This document shows positions 1 through 13,500 of a stretch of DNA of 64,000 bases, in pieces. Both the position numbers and the translations under genes were made by a program. The first letter of the stretch is position 1. The number at the start of each line of letters is the position of its first letter. Where the stretch lies: positions 62,001 to 126,000 of the forward strand of contig JADHYV010000010.1 in NCBI GenBank assembly GCA_027604705.1, in the 5' to 3' direction. The DNA comes from Allomyces arbusculus (taxonomy: Eukaryota > Blastocladiomycota > Blastocladiomycetes > Blastocladiales > Blastocladiaceae). A model generated the notes under the pieces. The model searched no databases, was not told the DNA's origin, and saw only the letters and a program-made list of their open reading frames with translations.

Positions 1-46
1 GGCGGCAACGGGGGAACGACCGCTGGGTCCAATGAAGCACCACGTA

Positions 47-88
47 CATGCAAGCCGAAGCATGCAAGCTGAAGCATGCAAAGCGAAG
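47..88. repeat. 14-bp tandem repeat, 3 copies
   Basis: Three adjacent 14-base units starting at 47, 61 and 75 follow the pattern CATGCAAGCYGAAG, with small changes in the third. The array lies downstream of the minus-strand gene that ends at 369. No gene is visible in 1-368; the open frames there are short and look like noise. Confidence 0.8.
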
Positions 89-368
89 CAAGGACAAACT
101 CCAGCGCAGCAAGCAAGTGCCAAAATGACCGAGAAAAGATAAAAATGGACTGGTGGCGACCGGCGCCGAAAACTATGGACAAACTGGGTAACTCAAACAC
201 AACCATCCAACCAGAAAACCAAGACTCAGTTGCAAGAGTGAGGGGTGGGATCGAAGTTACGAAAGCGGCTCGAGAAGTTGAGAGAAGGGGATTGAGAACC
301 AGAAAAAACGGTTTCACAACAAACGGGGAATTTCTCGCACAGTCGAGCATCTTGATCGCGCTGCCGAT

Positions 369-3300
369 TTACCCTTGGCGCCGTTTCCACATCATGAACC
401 CGGCACCGCCGCCAACCACGGCCAGCCCGCCAACTACGCCACCCGCGATGGCGCCTGCGTTCGACCCGGCACCCGGCACCGTTGTGGGCGTCGGCGTCGA
501 CGAAGTCGGTTGCGGCGACGCGTTCACTTGTGCCTGCACCGAGAAGTCCGAGTACATGGGGCAGTTGCACGAGACTTGCGAGCTCGATGTGACTGTCGTC
601 GTGCACCCGGTCGACGTCCACGATGTGCCCGACCAGTAGACACACACGGGCGACGAACCCGAGGGAACCGGAGCGACATTGGCCGTGTACCCGACGTTCA
701 GCGACTGCGTGTTGAGCGCCGTCGTCGTGCCGTTGTTGAACGCCTGCACCGTCAGAACATTAGCCACCATGTTCTGGCTCGGGTTCGCCGACCCGCGCAG
801 CGACTGCCAGTTGATCGCCTGGATGTCCAAGCACCCGGCGGGCAGCGTGCTCGGCAGCGTCAGCGAAAAGTTGCCGACTGTCCGTGCCGAATCCCCAGAG
901 TCGGTGCCCGTGGCCACGACACGGCGCCCCGAGGCGACAAACGTGCCGGCATCAATGAGCGTCGGCGCCGACGAAACCGAGCACGTTGCGCCCGCAATCG
1001 AACCGAGAACGAGCGCCTGCACCTGCGCGCGCGCACGGGCCTGCTGCGTCGTGGTAATGGTCTGCCGGCGGCGGAGAGACCCACCGCTCGCGGCAATCAG
1101 GTTCGAAATCAGGTTGTTGAGCGCACGGCCAATCGACTGCGCCTGCCGTGGCTCAATCGACTTCTTCACCCCACCGACCGCCACCGAGACACCGTTCAAA
1201 GTCGAGTCGACGAGCGACATGACCGAGTCGTACGAGCTCGACGACGCGCCCGACAGGTTGATGGTCGCAAGCACGTTGAGCGCGCGCACGGCCGTCTGCG
1301 GACTCGGGAGCAAGTTGCCCATGGCAATTGTCGAGATCGAAATGACCGAGGCCGAAATCGAGGCCACTTGCGTGCGGTCCGAGGCCGTGAGAGCCGCGGG
1401 CAGAGCGGTCGTAATCGATGTGACCGTGTTGAGTGTCGTTAGGGCCAGCGCCGGGTTCGTCACGGCGAGCGTCTGTGCCTGCGAGACGAGTGTCGAGGCC
1501 GTGCCGAGCAGAACCGCGTTCGTCGCGCCCGACGCCTGGACAATACTCACCGATTGCGTGACGAGCACAGACGACCCGAGTGCGTCCGTGACCACGGCAT
1601 AGACGCTTGCAGCGCCCACGGGCAACGTAATCGACTCCACCGCCGGCAAGTTCGTCAGGTACATGTCGTTCTGCACTTGAATCGAGCCTTGCAGCATGAC
1701 GTAGCCGAACGTGTAGGTAAACGGTGCGACACCGCCCGTCCAGCCAGTCGTCGCGATCCGGAACGTGTCCGAGAACCCAACGCCCGACGCTGGGTTGCTG
1801 TTAACCATGTTGGCCGGGTTCTCGTTCACGAGAGCGACCGACCCGCCCGAGGGCACGGAGGCCACTTCCACGGACAAGTCGGCCCACGACGTGACGCCGT
1901 TGGCGAGCGTGACAGTGACGCGGAACGTGATCGACTGGCCCTGCGGCAGCACATTGCTGCCAAACACGAGGTAGTTGCGCTTGGTGCCCGTCAAAGCCAC
2001 TGTTGACGCCGAGTTGGGCGAAATCGACCACAGGTACGACGATGGGTAAATTACGGCATTTGTGTCCGGGTCAAAGACTTGCGCCCACGTCGACATGCCC
2101 TGCGACGCCGAGACTTGGCCCGACGCGGGCCACCGGTAGAGTACAATCTTGGGCACGAGCGCCGTCGTGGTCGTCGCCTTGGTTGTGGCGAGCGCCGTGC
2201 GCGCCGGACTGATCGACGAGTCCGAAACTTGGCACACAAACGTGTAGGTCGTGCTCGGCGTCAGCGTGTTGGCCGGGATCACGACCGACTGCGCCGCCCC
2301 GATCGAATGGCAGTTGGCGCCATTCGCATCGCACGCCATCCAAATGTAGGAATACGTCTTGGAACCGTCCATGTTGTCGTCGTCTTGGATCCCGACCGAG
2401 AGCGTATTGGGGCGGCTCGTCGACAGCTGCTGCGCGGAACCCGACGTGACATAGGCGACGAGTGGCGTCGAAACCACCGTGAACGGCGCCGAAATCGTGT
2501 AGGTCACGCCATTGTAGACGGTCGAGCCCGTGATCGTGTAGGTGCCGTAGCTCAGCTTGTTGAACGGCAGGTAAAGGTTCGCGCCCGATACGGACCCACC
2601 CATATTGGCGATGTTCACGGCCGCGCTGCTCGCGTCCGTCACCGCCCACGTGTAGTTGAACTGTACCGTCGTCGCGTCGATCCCAGCACACCCAGGGAAG
2701 CTGACGGCCAGATACTGCGCAATCCCATCGACCAGTCGCCCTTGGAACGTTGGGTTCGTGAGCGTCAATTGCGGAATCGCCGACGACGTCGACCGCGTCA
2801 CCGTGATCGTCTGCACGCTCGTGTAGGACGTGCCGAACGCCGTTGTCGTCACCGACACGGCCACGCCCACCCTCAGTCGCGTGCTCGCCGTCACGGCCGT
2901 CGCGGGCAAAATCACATAGCTCTGCGTCAGGTTGGCCGCGGCAAACGCCGTCGCGGCGGCCGTGTTGTTGCCTGAGTAGTAGTAGAGGTACCGGATCGTG
3001 CCGCCGCCCGAACTTGACGACTTGGAGAGGTCAATTGTGAACCCACTCGTGTCGCAGCCGCCAAGGAGCGTCGGCGCCGTCACGACCAGGGTCGGGGTCG
3101 GTGCAGGCGCAGCGGTCGTCGAGGCCGACGGGTTGTAGGCAAACGTAGTCGCCGGCGGTGTTGCGGACGTGGTCGTGGTGGTGTGGGTGGAAGTGGCCGT
3201 GCTTGCGGAGCCCGAGGAGCTCGAAGAGCGCGAAGAGCCCGAGGAGCCCGAAGAGCCGCTTGAGGCCGTCGTCGTGCTCGCGACAAAGAAGCTCGACGAA

Positions 3301-6300
3301 ACGGTGGTCGTGCCCGTGGGTGCGGCCGTGCTGGTTGAGCCCCCCGTCGATGCCGTGGTCGTCGTGGTCCCTGCTTGAGAAGATGCGCCGGTCGTCGTCG
3401 AGCTCCCGCCAAACCAGAAGGTTGAGTCCGTCGTCGAGCCCGTGGAACCAGTAAAACTGGTCGATCCAGGGGCCGTAGAGGTACTCGACCCGAGCCACGA
3501 GGCCGAATCCGTAGTGGTGCTCGAACCGAGCCACGAGGCCGAATCCGTAGTGGTGCTCGAACCGAGCCACGAGGCCGAATCCGTAGTGGTGCTCGAACCG
3601 AGCCACGAGGCCGAATCCGTAGTGGTGCTCGAACCGAGCCACGAGGCCGAATCCGTAGTGGTGCTCGAACCNNNNNNNNNNNNNNNNNNNNNNNNNNNNN
3701 NNNNNNNNNNNNNNNNNNNNNNNNNNNNNNNNNNNNNNNNNNNNNNNNNNNNNNNNNNNNNNNNNNNNNNNGAACCGAGCCACGAGGCCGAATCCGTAGT
3801 GGTGCTCGAACCGAGCCACGAGGCCGAATCCGTAGTGGTGCTCGAACCAAGCCACGAGGCCGAATCCGTAGTGGTGCTCGAACCGAGCCACGAAGCCGAA
3901 TCCGTGGTGGTACTCGACGCAAGCGACGAGCCCGAATCCGTCGTGGAACTCGACGCGAGCCACGACGCCGAATCCGTTGTCGTCGTGGTAGCCGTGGACC
4001 CGCCCGCTGTTGTGGTCGTCGTATCCGTTGTCGTCGTGGTAGCCGTGGACCCGCCCGCTGTTGTGGTCGTCGTATCCGTTGTCGTTGTCGTCTGCGCCGT
4101 GCCCGTGCCCGGATCCGTCGTTGTCGCCGTTGTCGTCGATTCCGTGTCTGTCCACGTATCCGACTCGAGCGTCTGCGAGTCTGTGTCGGTTGCCGTCGAA
4201 TCGAGCGTGATCGTACTCAATTCCGTGAGCGTGTTGGTATCGGTCGTGTCGGTTGTCGTATCCGTGGCCGTACTCGTATCCGTCGTCGAATCCGTCGACG
4301 AATCCGTCGACGAATCCGTCGACGCGACCTGACGCCGCGCCAGGACTGCACGTCGCTTCATCACCACTTTCTTGATGGCCGCGCGCTCGTGCGCGGGCGC
4401 CTCGTTCACGTGCTCGCCCATGTACTGGAGCGCATCGAGCGGCTTGCCGGGTGCGACAAACGCGCGCTCGGCACCGAGGAACGCAACGACTTCGGGCAGC
4501 GCGTAGATGCGCTTGTGCTGCAGTGTCGCCTTGGCGAGGAGACCGCGAATGTCCGACGAGTACCCGCCCAAGTCGGCCAGCGTGCGCGCGCGGATCATGG
4601 CCACGCCGTTCCAGGCACTGCGCGTGCCAAACACGGTCAGCATCCCAGCACCGAGCGGTAATGTCCGGTGGTGCGTCGTCGTCGAGTCGACGCCCGCCAG
4701 GACCACGTCGGCCTTCGTCAGTGCCGCGCCGCGCGAGAGGAGCGTGATCATGTTGGCCTTGGCGAGCATGGCCGGAGTCATGGGCACGACGTACTCGCTC
4801 GACGCGTCACGGATCGCCAACCGCATCAAGTCGTCAAACGCGAGCGCCTTGGCGGATCGGGACTCGGGCACGGCCAGCTTCCACCCGCGCATCTCCCACG
4901 CGTCGCCCGTGAGCGCGAGCAGCTGGTTCATGTCGTTGTCGTTGGCCGGGTCTGCGGCCAGCACGACCTCGAGCGCCGGGTAGTGCTGGTCCTCGAGCGC
5001 CTTGATCGCCTTCTGCAGCCCCGAGAACTTGGCCCCACGTGGGTGCGCGAGTACCACGGCAATCGTCTCGAGCGTCGGCGCCGTCTTCATTGCGCACGCG
5101 GCCGGCGCCGCGGCCAGGGCCACAATCTCGTCGACGAAATTGCGCTGCGCGTCCTCTTGGTCGCGCGACAATCTCGCGACATTCACGCCGTGGTCGACGG
5201 CGCGCGCCATTTGCGCAAACAAGTCGTCGACCGTCGCCATCACGTCGTTGGCGCCATCGGCCTTGCCGAGAATCACAGGCGTGCCCGTCATAATCAACTC
5301 CTGCGCGAGCGGCGCGTGGGCGACCGCCGCCGGGATCACGGCCGCACGCTGGTGTCCAGGCTCGGTAAGGAAAGCCAGGACCGAGAGCGGCTTCAGCGAG
5401 GCCTCGCGAATCTCGAGCGCGTACTTGGGCCACAGAATCGACCGCGCGCGGACAAAATCGACGGCTGAAGTGCCTTCAATGTCGCCGACGGGACCGAAAA
5501 AGGTGACGTGGACCGGCGCCGCCGACGTCGCGTGCAGCCGGTCGAGCGCCTCGACAAAGGCCACGAGCCCGCCCTCGACCGACATGTCCCCGACAAAGAC
5601 GAGGTCGTGGATCGGCTGCGGGCCACTGGCCGAGGCGGACCGCTTGGCGAGCGGGTGCGTGATCTTGCGGTGCGCGCCCGACGTGAGCAGCGGGTGCACG
5701 GCCGACTTGCGCGCCTCGATGTGCGGCAATTCCAATTCGCGCAACGCGCTATTCGCAAAGACCACCTGGTCGGCCAGCTCGATCGTACGCTGCCGCATGT
5801 AGTCTCCGGCCACTTGGTCGCCGTGCATGTCGGCGCCTGCAATCGACGCCGCCGGCGGCTGCGTGACGCCGACGAGAATGTGCGCGCCCGTGCACCGCGA
5901 CCCGAGCGCCTTGGCTGAGACCGTGTGGAACCCAACGTGCGCGTTCGCGTCAAAGTAGACCGCGTCGAAGGGGTGTGAGGCCAGGTACTGGTAGACGGCG
6001 ACGGACGCGGTCACGGGGGAGACGGTGCCTTCCGTCGACCGCGCCATGGTCGGCATCGGCGAGACGGTGATGTGCTTGTCGGCAAACCCAAGCGGCGTGT
6101 TCGTGAAGACGGTAACGTCGAGGCCCGACCGCGCCAGTGCCTTGGCCAGGTAGACGTTGTTGTCGCGCTCAATGCCCTTGGGCGTCACGGCGTCGACAAA
6201 CATGGCGATCGTGCGGCGGCGGTCCGGGTCATCTGAGAATGGTGTGGAAGAGTGGGATGTCAGTTGGAGGGTTCTTTTAATCAGCGGCTTCAACTGGTGA

Positions 6301-6874
6301 GAAAAGACCCAAACGCGTACCCTTGGTCTTTTGGTCGAGTTGTGCCGAGGGTTGGTCGAGCGGGACGCGGGAAGAGCAGTCGCGGCCCCCGAACCCGGCG
6401 TCGCAGAAGCAGGCGCGGTTGGCCATCAAGAGGCCGTGGCCAGAGCACTCGAGCGGACTGAACGCGGCCACGGGCGCCGAGTGCACGGGCACATCGTCGG
6501 ATCGGATCTGGAAGGGAGGGAGGGAGACGAGGTGAGTGTCGAGTTCCGCGAGAGATCGAGAGATGAAAACAGAAATGCGCGCGTACCAAACTCGAGGTCG
6601 GTCCGCGCATCGCGAAAAAGGCCACGGCTGCGAGTAACGGGAGAGCAAACAAGAGCACGAGCTTGTCGGTCGTGATCAACTAGTTGAAAGGAGGAGAACG
6701 CGTCAATTACCAAAATAACACTAAGAGCGATGATACGTGCGATCACGCGAACCGTACCTCGCGCCACGTCTTGGCGGCAATGCGGCGACCACCACCAGTC
6801 GCCGAGTTGCTCGGCAGCTCATCGTCGAGCAGGGGCCGCTTCTCGGCGGCCCCCGCGGCTGGAGACGGCGCCAT
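369..6874 (-). CDS. Membrane glycosyltransferase-like protein fused to mucin-like, REJ/PKD-like and GPS regions
   Basis: Four exons (6874-6758, 6679-6587, 6507-6321, 6232-369) join in frame to 2,086 residues, with 34 unknown across a gap. Order seen: a 39-residue tail with the acidic dileucine EKRPLL; a hydrophobic anchor (VLLFALPLLAAVAFFA); an EGF-like motif (CxCxxGFGGRDC); a GT-B-like region (IAMFVDAVTPKG near the start, DLVFVGDMSVEGG later); a second, GT2-like region (ALEDQHYPALEVVLA); a dibasic stretch LARRQ near 4330-4350; a Ser/Thr region with 12-residue repeats; a REJ/PKD-like beta-rich ectodomain; a GPS-like Cys motif near 500-620; and a Gly-rich membrane helix ending KRRQG. The likely site is Golgi or cell surface. 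The glycosyltransferase assignments rest on fold-level motifs only. The ATG at 6874 follows an in-frame stop. The fusion is unusual; exon 4 is open for 5.8 kb, so it is not a prediction artefact unless the gap hides a break. Confidence 0.8.
3491..3955. repeat. 36-bp coding minisatellite (SSTTTDSASWLG)
   Basis: Units of 36 bases encode the 12-residue peptide SSTTTDSASWLG on the minus strand. Five full copies lie before the assembly gap (3491-3670) and four after it (3776-3919), followed by one or two degraded copies up to the Thr-rich stretch. The peptide is Ser/Thr-rich and probably O-glycosylated, forming a stalk between the glycosyltransferase and REJ regions. Nearby, 3978-4085 holds a second tandem duplication of about 51 bases (AGGSTATTTTTDTTTTT). 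Confidence 0.95.
3672..3771. other. Assembly gap of 100 N inside the minisatellite
   Basis: Exactly 100 N, a conventional placeholder. The repeat phase on either side requires a missing length of 31, 67, 103 or another 36k-5 bases, so 100 is not the true size. The reading frame is kept for all such lengths, so the gene is probably intact across the gap with an unknown number of repeats. Confidence 0.95.
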
Positions 6875-7581
6875 GGCTGTGGGTGGAAGAAGTACGGCGC
6901 GGTACTCCTCGTCGTAGAGATCGTGAGAGCGGCCAGGTGTCGTTGGTCGGTCGAGGAGGAGCGTCGGTGGTCGCGGTCGCGGCGGCCAGCGAGGTGGCAG
7001 CGACTCGCGCTCGGGCTCGGCTCGTCGTGGAAGTCGGGCTGCGCGACGCGGGACGTGTCAGTCGGGGAGCGTGGGGCCGTAGCGGGGGTGGCGCGTCGTT
7101 TTATAGGGAGGAACGCGCGCGCAAGCTCGCGGTCGTGTCGCGCGGCCGACGCGGGCGGCATGCGGGCGCGGGCCTTGGACGGGGATGGGCGTGAAAGGTG
7201 CGCGGTGCCGTTCCCACGTCGAGCACGGTTCTTTGACGAGGCGAGCGTTCGCATCTTGGAGCGCACAGGCGCCGAACGCGTCTCGCACTCCGGCAGCGTG
7301 AGATCAGTTGTCAGGTGTGGGAGACATTATCGCAGCGCTGCCGCTCTTCACCAGGCGTCTCCTGCCACACGTGCACCGTCGCCACGAGCGCCGCGCCGCT
7401 CCTCCGCCGCGACCCACGACCCGCCGCGGCCATTCGCGACGCGCTGGCGACCCACCGCGACCACGACGACCACGACGACCACCGGCAGAAGCATCGAAGA
7501 CGACACCTGCAGCATCGGCCAAGGGGGAAGACTCGCGAGGAGCGAGCAACGTTCAGCAGCGCCACAACAGCAACGACGACC
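6875..7581. promoter_or_regulatory. Shared divergent promoter region of the membrane-protein gene and NBAS
   Basis: This 707-base segment separates two divergent start codons (6874 minus, 7582 plus). A TATA-like CCTATAAAAC reads on the minus strand at about 7098-7107, roughly 225 bases before the minus-strand ATG. No comparable element was seen for the plus-strand gene. Open frames across the region are GC-driven and have no recognisable content. Confidence 0.4.
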
Positions 7582-10500
7582 ATGACCAGCGCTGCGGCGC
7601 TCGGCATGCTGCAGTACCACGGCGCCCACGGCCGCGCCGACAAGCCCATCGCCAATGTCCTCGACACGCTCAGCGTACTTTCAAACGACACCGCGCCCGA
7701 CCAGGCCGATGCGTTGGCGCGCGACGCGGCCTCGCCGCCGCCTCCCCCGCCGTTGCTCTACGACCTGATCCGCGTGCAAGAATGGGTTCCGGGCCCTACC
7801 TCAGCAGCAACCCTGGCCACGCCCGCGCCGTGGCTCCCCGTCTGGTGCCCGTCGACGGCGTCCGTCGCCGTCCTCGCCGACGATTCCATTGAACTCGTGC
7901 GCGTTTGGGACCACGCGCAGGATACAAATGCGGCCGCCGCCACCCCGCAGCCCGATCCGTGGGTGTCCCCCGCAGCATCGCCATTCCGCCACGCGCCCCT
8001 CGACCGCCGCGGTGCGTGGTCGCGCGATGGCCATGTTCTCGCCGTCGCGCTTGCCACGGGCACGGTGCTCCTGTTCGCCGATGTCGGCAGCACGCTCGTG
8101 CAAGTGCTCGAACTGTGTCCCGCCAAAATAACCCCGTCGCTCGACCCGCTCGCATTTGTGCACGTCGCGCGCGCATCCGACGATGCGCGCGCGCCGTTTC
8201 ATGTCCTGACCGTATCCCGCGCGGGCCGCGTGCGCCTCGTCGCGGTCGACGTGCCCGCACGCATCCTGGCATCTTTAGTCAGCGATGAGACGCCCTTGTG
8301 GAGCCCCGACGACACCATGTCGAGTCTGCCTGATGGCATGTCCGTCTCTGTCGCTGCGCAATGGGACGCGGCGCCGTATCTCGCCACCGTGCACGACGCG
8401 GCCTGGCACGCTCACGCAAGCATGCTCTACTTGACCGGGAGACTGCACGACGATGACCAATCGACGCGCGCACCGGTCCCGTTGCTTGCTCTGCGCCTCG
8501 AGCTCGACCGCGGCTGCTTTGACGTGCACCCGGATGTGCCAACCCCGACCGCACCGCGCACCGCGGGCCAGAACCGCCTACTCCGCGCCGTCTCGTCGCT
8601 GGCCACAGGACTCGTCGGCCGCTCGGCGCCGCAGGCACCACCAGGATCTGAAAACTCGCGCGAAGGCGTGCAAATCTCGCTGTGGTCAACTCCTGGCGAT
8701 GCTGCGACTTTGGAAGATGCACGCATTCTGCTACGCGACTCGCACGGCCACCTGCGCATCGTCGACGGCCACGGCACGCACATTGACCGGTACGACGCCG
8801 GGTTCCTCAAGCTGGTTCACCACGGCCACCCAGTTGCGCACGCTGCGTGGTGGGACCGACCGACGGCGCCGAGCGCCGACGACGACGAGGACGATCTCTC
8901 CCCAAGAACACGCGGACCGTCGATTGTGACCGTGTCCACGGCCGGGCTCGTCATGGTCCACTCGTTCCCGGAATGGACGCCCGTCTCGGACGCCGAACAG
9001 TTCAACGTGCCCGTCTTACTCTCGCACGTGGCCGGTGGCCGGTCGTGCCTGCTCGACTGCGAGCTGACGTGGCCGCGCACCGCGATCGCGACCCGCGCAG
9101 CGCCGCCACAGCGGAGTTTGGTCACCCGCGCGCTGCGGTCCGTGACGAACACGTTCCTGTGGCATTTCGACGACGATGACGAAGTGCAGGCCGCGCAGCA
9201 GGGGCCCGTGGGTCCGAACCGCAAATGGACGCTGTGGGATTGGCGTCCACTGACGGCCGCGGAAATGCTCGTACGCAAACTCACGGTCGACCGCGACTAC
9301 CAGGGCGCGCTCGACATGGCGCGCGCACACGGGATGGCGACGGACGTCGTCTACCAGACGCAGTGGCTGCACTTGCAGGAGCGCGAGCAGCAGCAGCAGG
9401 GGGACCATGCCGCAGCGATCACGCCCGCGTCGGTGACCGCCATCTTGGGGCAAGTCACGGATACGATCTGGGTCCTTCGTGCGTGCGCCGAAACGGTCCC
9501 GCGCGACCCGACCGCCGCGCGCGCACTGCTCGTGCACGGCCTGCAACTGACCGAGTCGATGGCCGACGCCGTGCGCCGCGCCGCGGCCGAATCCGCGACC
9601 GAGCCCGACTTGGCTGTCCTGGTCGAGTTCCGACTCACGCTCCTGCGCTTACTCGACCGGCTCGAGCTTTTCACGCGCATCCACTTACCGTCCACGACCG
9701 ACCGGCACCTGCACCACCCGGCGTACATCCGGCTCCGGTCGCAGAACCTTGTGCACGTCGCAATCGAGTACGCGCGCGCCGGCCACGTGGCCGCGGTCGG
9801 GACCCTGCTCGCCGTCCTGACCCCGCTCGCCGCGTTCCGGCTCCGCCTGTGCGCAGAGTTGCCCGCGTTCCTTGACCCAGACCTGTATGCGTCGCTGCTC
9901 CCGGGCCAGTCGGCCGCCGCAAAAGTGCACCACTGGAGGTCGAACGACTGGTGCGAGGCGGCCGAAATCACGCGGTGGGTCGGGTGGATGCACGATTGGG
10001 ACGCCGCCGCGAGTCTGCGTGACCCGCCGGCGGCGTCTCTTGCCGACTGGTTTGCCCAACGCGCGAGGCGGATTGAGGCCGAGACCGGTTGTGCGGATAC
10101 GGCGCTACGCGTGCTCGATTTGGCGGTGGACCGCGGAATCGCTGAGGTCGAGGCGCTGCGGGTCACGATGCGGCAGTTTGCCTGGCTCGTCTACGCGTGC
10201 GGGACGGCTGACTGGAGCTCGTTTTCGTTGGCAGAGTTTGAGTCGGCCGCGCCGGAACATGTGCTCAAGCGGGTAATTGATCGCGCGGTGGCGGTCGTGA
10301 GTGTGGACGGCGCGGAGGTCGGTGAGAACGCGTGGTTGCTGGCATGCATTAACGAGTTTCTCGTGCCGTTTGTCGATGCCCGTCGCGCGCATGTCGCGCT
10401 GTTGAGTGTGCTCGCGCCGTGGTTTGAATCCCGGCCGCAGCTCGTGCTCGCGGTCCTCGCCGCGGACGATATCTGGTGGGGTAACAACGGACTCGCGGCG

Positions 10501-13500
10501 AAGGGCGGGGATGAGGAGACGGATGACCTCGACGTGCAGTTCGCGCACAAGGTGCTCGGCATGGCCTACGCGGTCGCGGCCGTTGACGACGCGTGGATCG
10601 ACTTGCTCGGGCAACTGTTCGAGCAATTACCCAATCTGAACGACGACGAGGATGAGAAAGTGCCGCCGACCCCGACGCCCAAACTGCACCGCCGCCGCGC
10701 AGCGTGGCACGCGATCCAGACGTTCGAGGCTTACATCACTGCCGCCGAGACGTTTGCACACGTCGGACTGTACCTGTCCCCGAGCGCGTTCGATGCGATT
10801 TCTCGTGGCACGGCGGCCGCAGAACCGCGCGACCAGCGCGCGCTCCTGCGCGAACTGTTTCGTCGGGCGCCAGCGACGGCGCCGGCCACAGTCGAGTGGG
10901 TGTTTGATGCGATTCATGATTTGCTGGAAATGCGGTTTTTCCATATGCCGAAAGAGGACGTGTATGCGGCGGCGTTGCGGTACGCGCTCGGCGGGCTGAA
11001 TGCGAAATTTGCAGTCATGGCGGCGGATATGGTCGGGAGGGGGGAGGTGGTGACGAGGGCGGTGGCGGAAGTCGCGGGGGAGATGGCGGATCAGGGCAAA
11101 TTTGGGGATGCGGTCGAGTGGTACGTTTCTTGTGCGAGCTGTCGGTGAGGGCAGTGGACTGATACTTCTTTGAAAATTGTTTAGCTTGTCGCTGATCCCG
11201 TTCGTCAACGTCGACGCCGACCTAGCGCACTATTCCGCGCTCAAACTCCTGCACGCGCACCGGGTCCCGAACCTTTCGCGGCACCTCACGCGCGACGAGC
11301 TTCTTGCCCGCGCCGTCGCCGCCGACGTCTCGCGCGACGTGCTCGTCGCTGCTGGGTGCCACTTCGGGTACTCGCCGATCAAGGTTTCTTGCGTGCTTTT
11401 ACAACACACACCGAATTCGCGGGCCGCTGCCACACTCGCCGACAGCCTGATTCGACAAGTCACAACCGCGGCCGAACTCGTCGACCCGGCCACGCTCGCG
11501 CTCGTGTGCACGACGCTCATGGACGCGGCGCGTCGCGTCCCAGACCAAGCGGCATCGCTCGTGCGGTTCTGTGTCGACCACGCGCCCGCCGACCAGCTAC
11601 CCGCCGTGCTCGACCGGTGGCGCGAGATGCAGCGCGACACTCGCCCTCCACCGCCGGCAGCGGCGCACGACGCAGTGATTGTCGAGAAACGCGTCGCGCC
11701 CATTTATGTGGACCTGGCGCGCGCGACGCGCGCCGACATGGACGCGTGGCTCACGACGCCGCCGATCACCCCCATCCCCGCCTCGACCCCGGAGGCCCAA
11801 TTCCGCACCGCGCGGTCGCTGCACGCAGCGCTTGCCGTCGTTCCGCAGTGCGACCCGGCGCGAGTCGACGCGCAGTTTCACGCACTCGTGTTGTACGCGG
11901 TGGGCAAACAGGCGCTGCGCGGTGCGGTTCCCACCGATGTGAAGGCCACCGATATTGTGGATTCCGGGATGCCCGTTGCGGACGAGTTGGCGGTACTGGC
12001 GGGACGGGTGCCGGACCATGCGGTCGCGATCGCGCGCGAAATGGAGGCGCTCGAGCACCAGGCCGTAAGACATAGGTTGGCGCAAATTCCCAGTGTGGAT
12101 GTGGAGCGGTTCTTGGGGTCGAAAGAGTATCAGGGGAGGGTGGTCGGGGAGTTGATGCGCAACGGGGAGTGGGAGCTGGTGCAGGTGTTGGCAGAGCATG
12201 TGCAGTTGGGGAGCGCCGAGTTGGTGGGTACGTGGGTGCGCGCGAATGCCGAGGCCGGGGAGGCGGTGCACGATCGTCCGCGCGCGGTGGCGACGTGGGT
12301 GGGGAAAGTGAAGGAGGGAGGGGAGGAGAGGGTGGCCGAGGTGGTCAGGGAAATGGCGAGGGTGTTGGAACAAGTACGGACACGGATGCCACATGGGGAT
12401 TGGGTTCGCAAAACTGTGGGCTAACCATTTTCCGCACGCATACAAACCAGGACTCGACCACGGTTTATGGCCACGCGCTCGTCTACGACCTGTACGCGCA
12501 ACTGTGCCCGGCCCACGTCGAACAGTGCCGCGTACGGCAAAAAGTCATTGCCACGTTCTTGCCGCTGCAGCTGCCCGGCTGGTCGACACCCGCCGCAATT
12601 CACCGGTACCTTGCCGGGTCCATGGAGTACTTCCGCGCGTTCTTCCAGCTCGCCGTCACGTCACAGACCACGTACACGTCGCTCCGCGGCGCGATTGCGT
12701 CGCTGCAGGATCTCGAAGTTTTGCCGGACTTGGACCGTGTTGCTCCCGGGTCCACGCTAGTCCAGATGCACCGGCTTGTGTCGTGCCTCTCGGCCGTGCG
12801 CGTGCACGCAGTCATCAAGGAAGACGCGGCGCTCGCAACGCCATTGCCGCGCAGCCGTGTTGCGACGGGCCACGGGTCGCCAACACAGGCCGAGGGGTCG
12901 CCACGGCTGCGGTCGTTTTTCGGGCTCGGATCGCCGACGCTACCGTTTGCGTCGTTACATTCGACCGCGCCCGCGCCTGCCGACCCGCTACTGCAGATTG
13001 TCACACTCCTGCGCGACGTGGATCTGTCGGACCTCGCCCTGTTCCACGACGACCTCGTGGCGCACCTGTGCCGTCGCCTCACCGTCGCGCGGCTTGACAC
13101 GATCGAATCCGCCGTGCGCGCCATGGACGCGGCGTTCCCGGCCCGACAATCTAACTGGTCTTTCCTGTGGCGTGCGGCCGGAATCCTACGCTCCGTGCAG
13201 TCACTGGGCGTGCGTTCATGCTCGTTCATGGACCACGTCACGACGGACCCGCCGACTCTCGCCGTCCAGCAACTCCTGTTGCAGGGCGTCGCCGTCGCGA
13301 GCATCGAGTGTACCTACGCCGACCTCGTGACCGTCTACACTGCCGCGACCCCGTACGTTGCGCCACGCGCCGCCGACGCGCGCCCGCCGCCACCACCATT
13401 CGCCGCCGCGCTCGAGGCGAGTCTGCGCACGATTCTCATGTCCGGGTCGGACGTGGCGCCACTCGTCGCGGCCATGACCCGCGCGCCGGCATCGGCGACA

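Noticed and set aside
3031-4332. Overlapping frames rich in EPSHEAESVVVL or FEHHYGFGLVAR repeats
   Set aside because: These are the same 36-base minisatellite read in other frames. The frame with SSTTTDSASWLG continues into recognisable domains.
4834-5953. Long antisense and alternate-frame reading frames over the membrane-protein gene
   Set aside because: They are GC-driven shadows, rich in Arg and Ala, of a frame with clear domain content.
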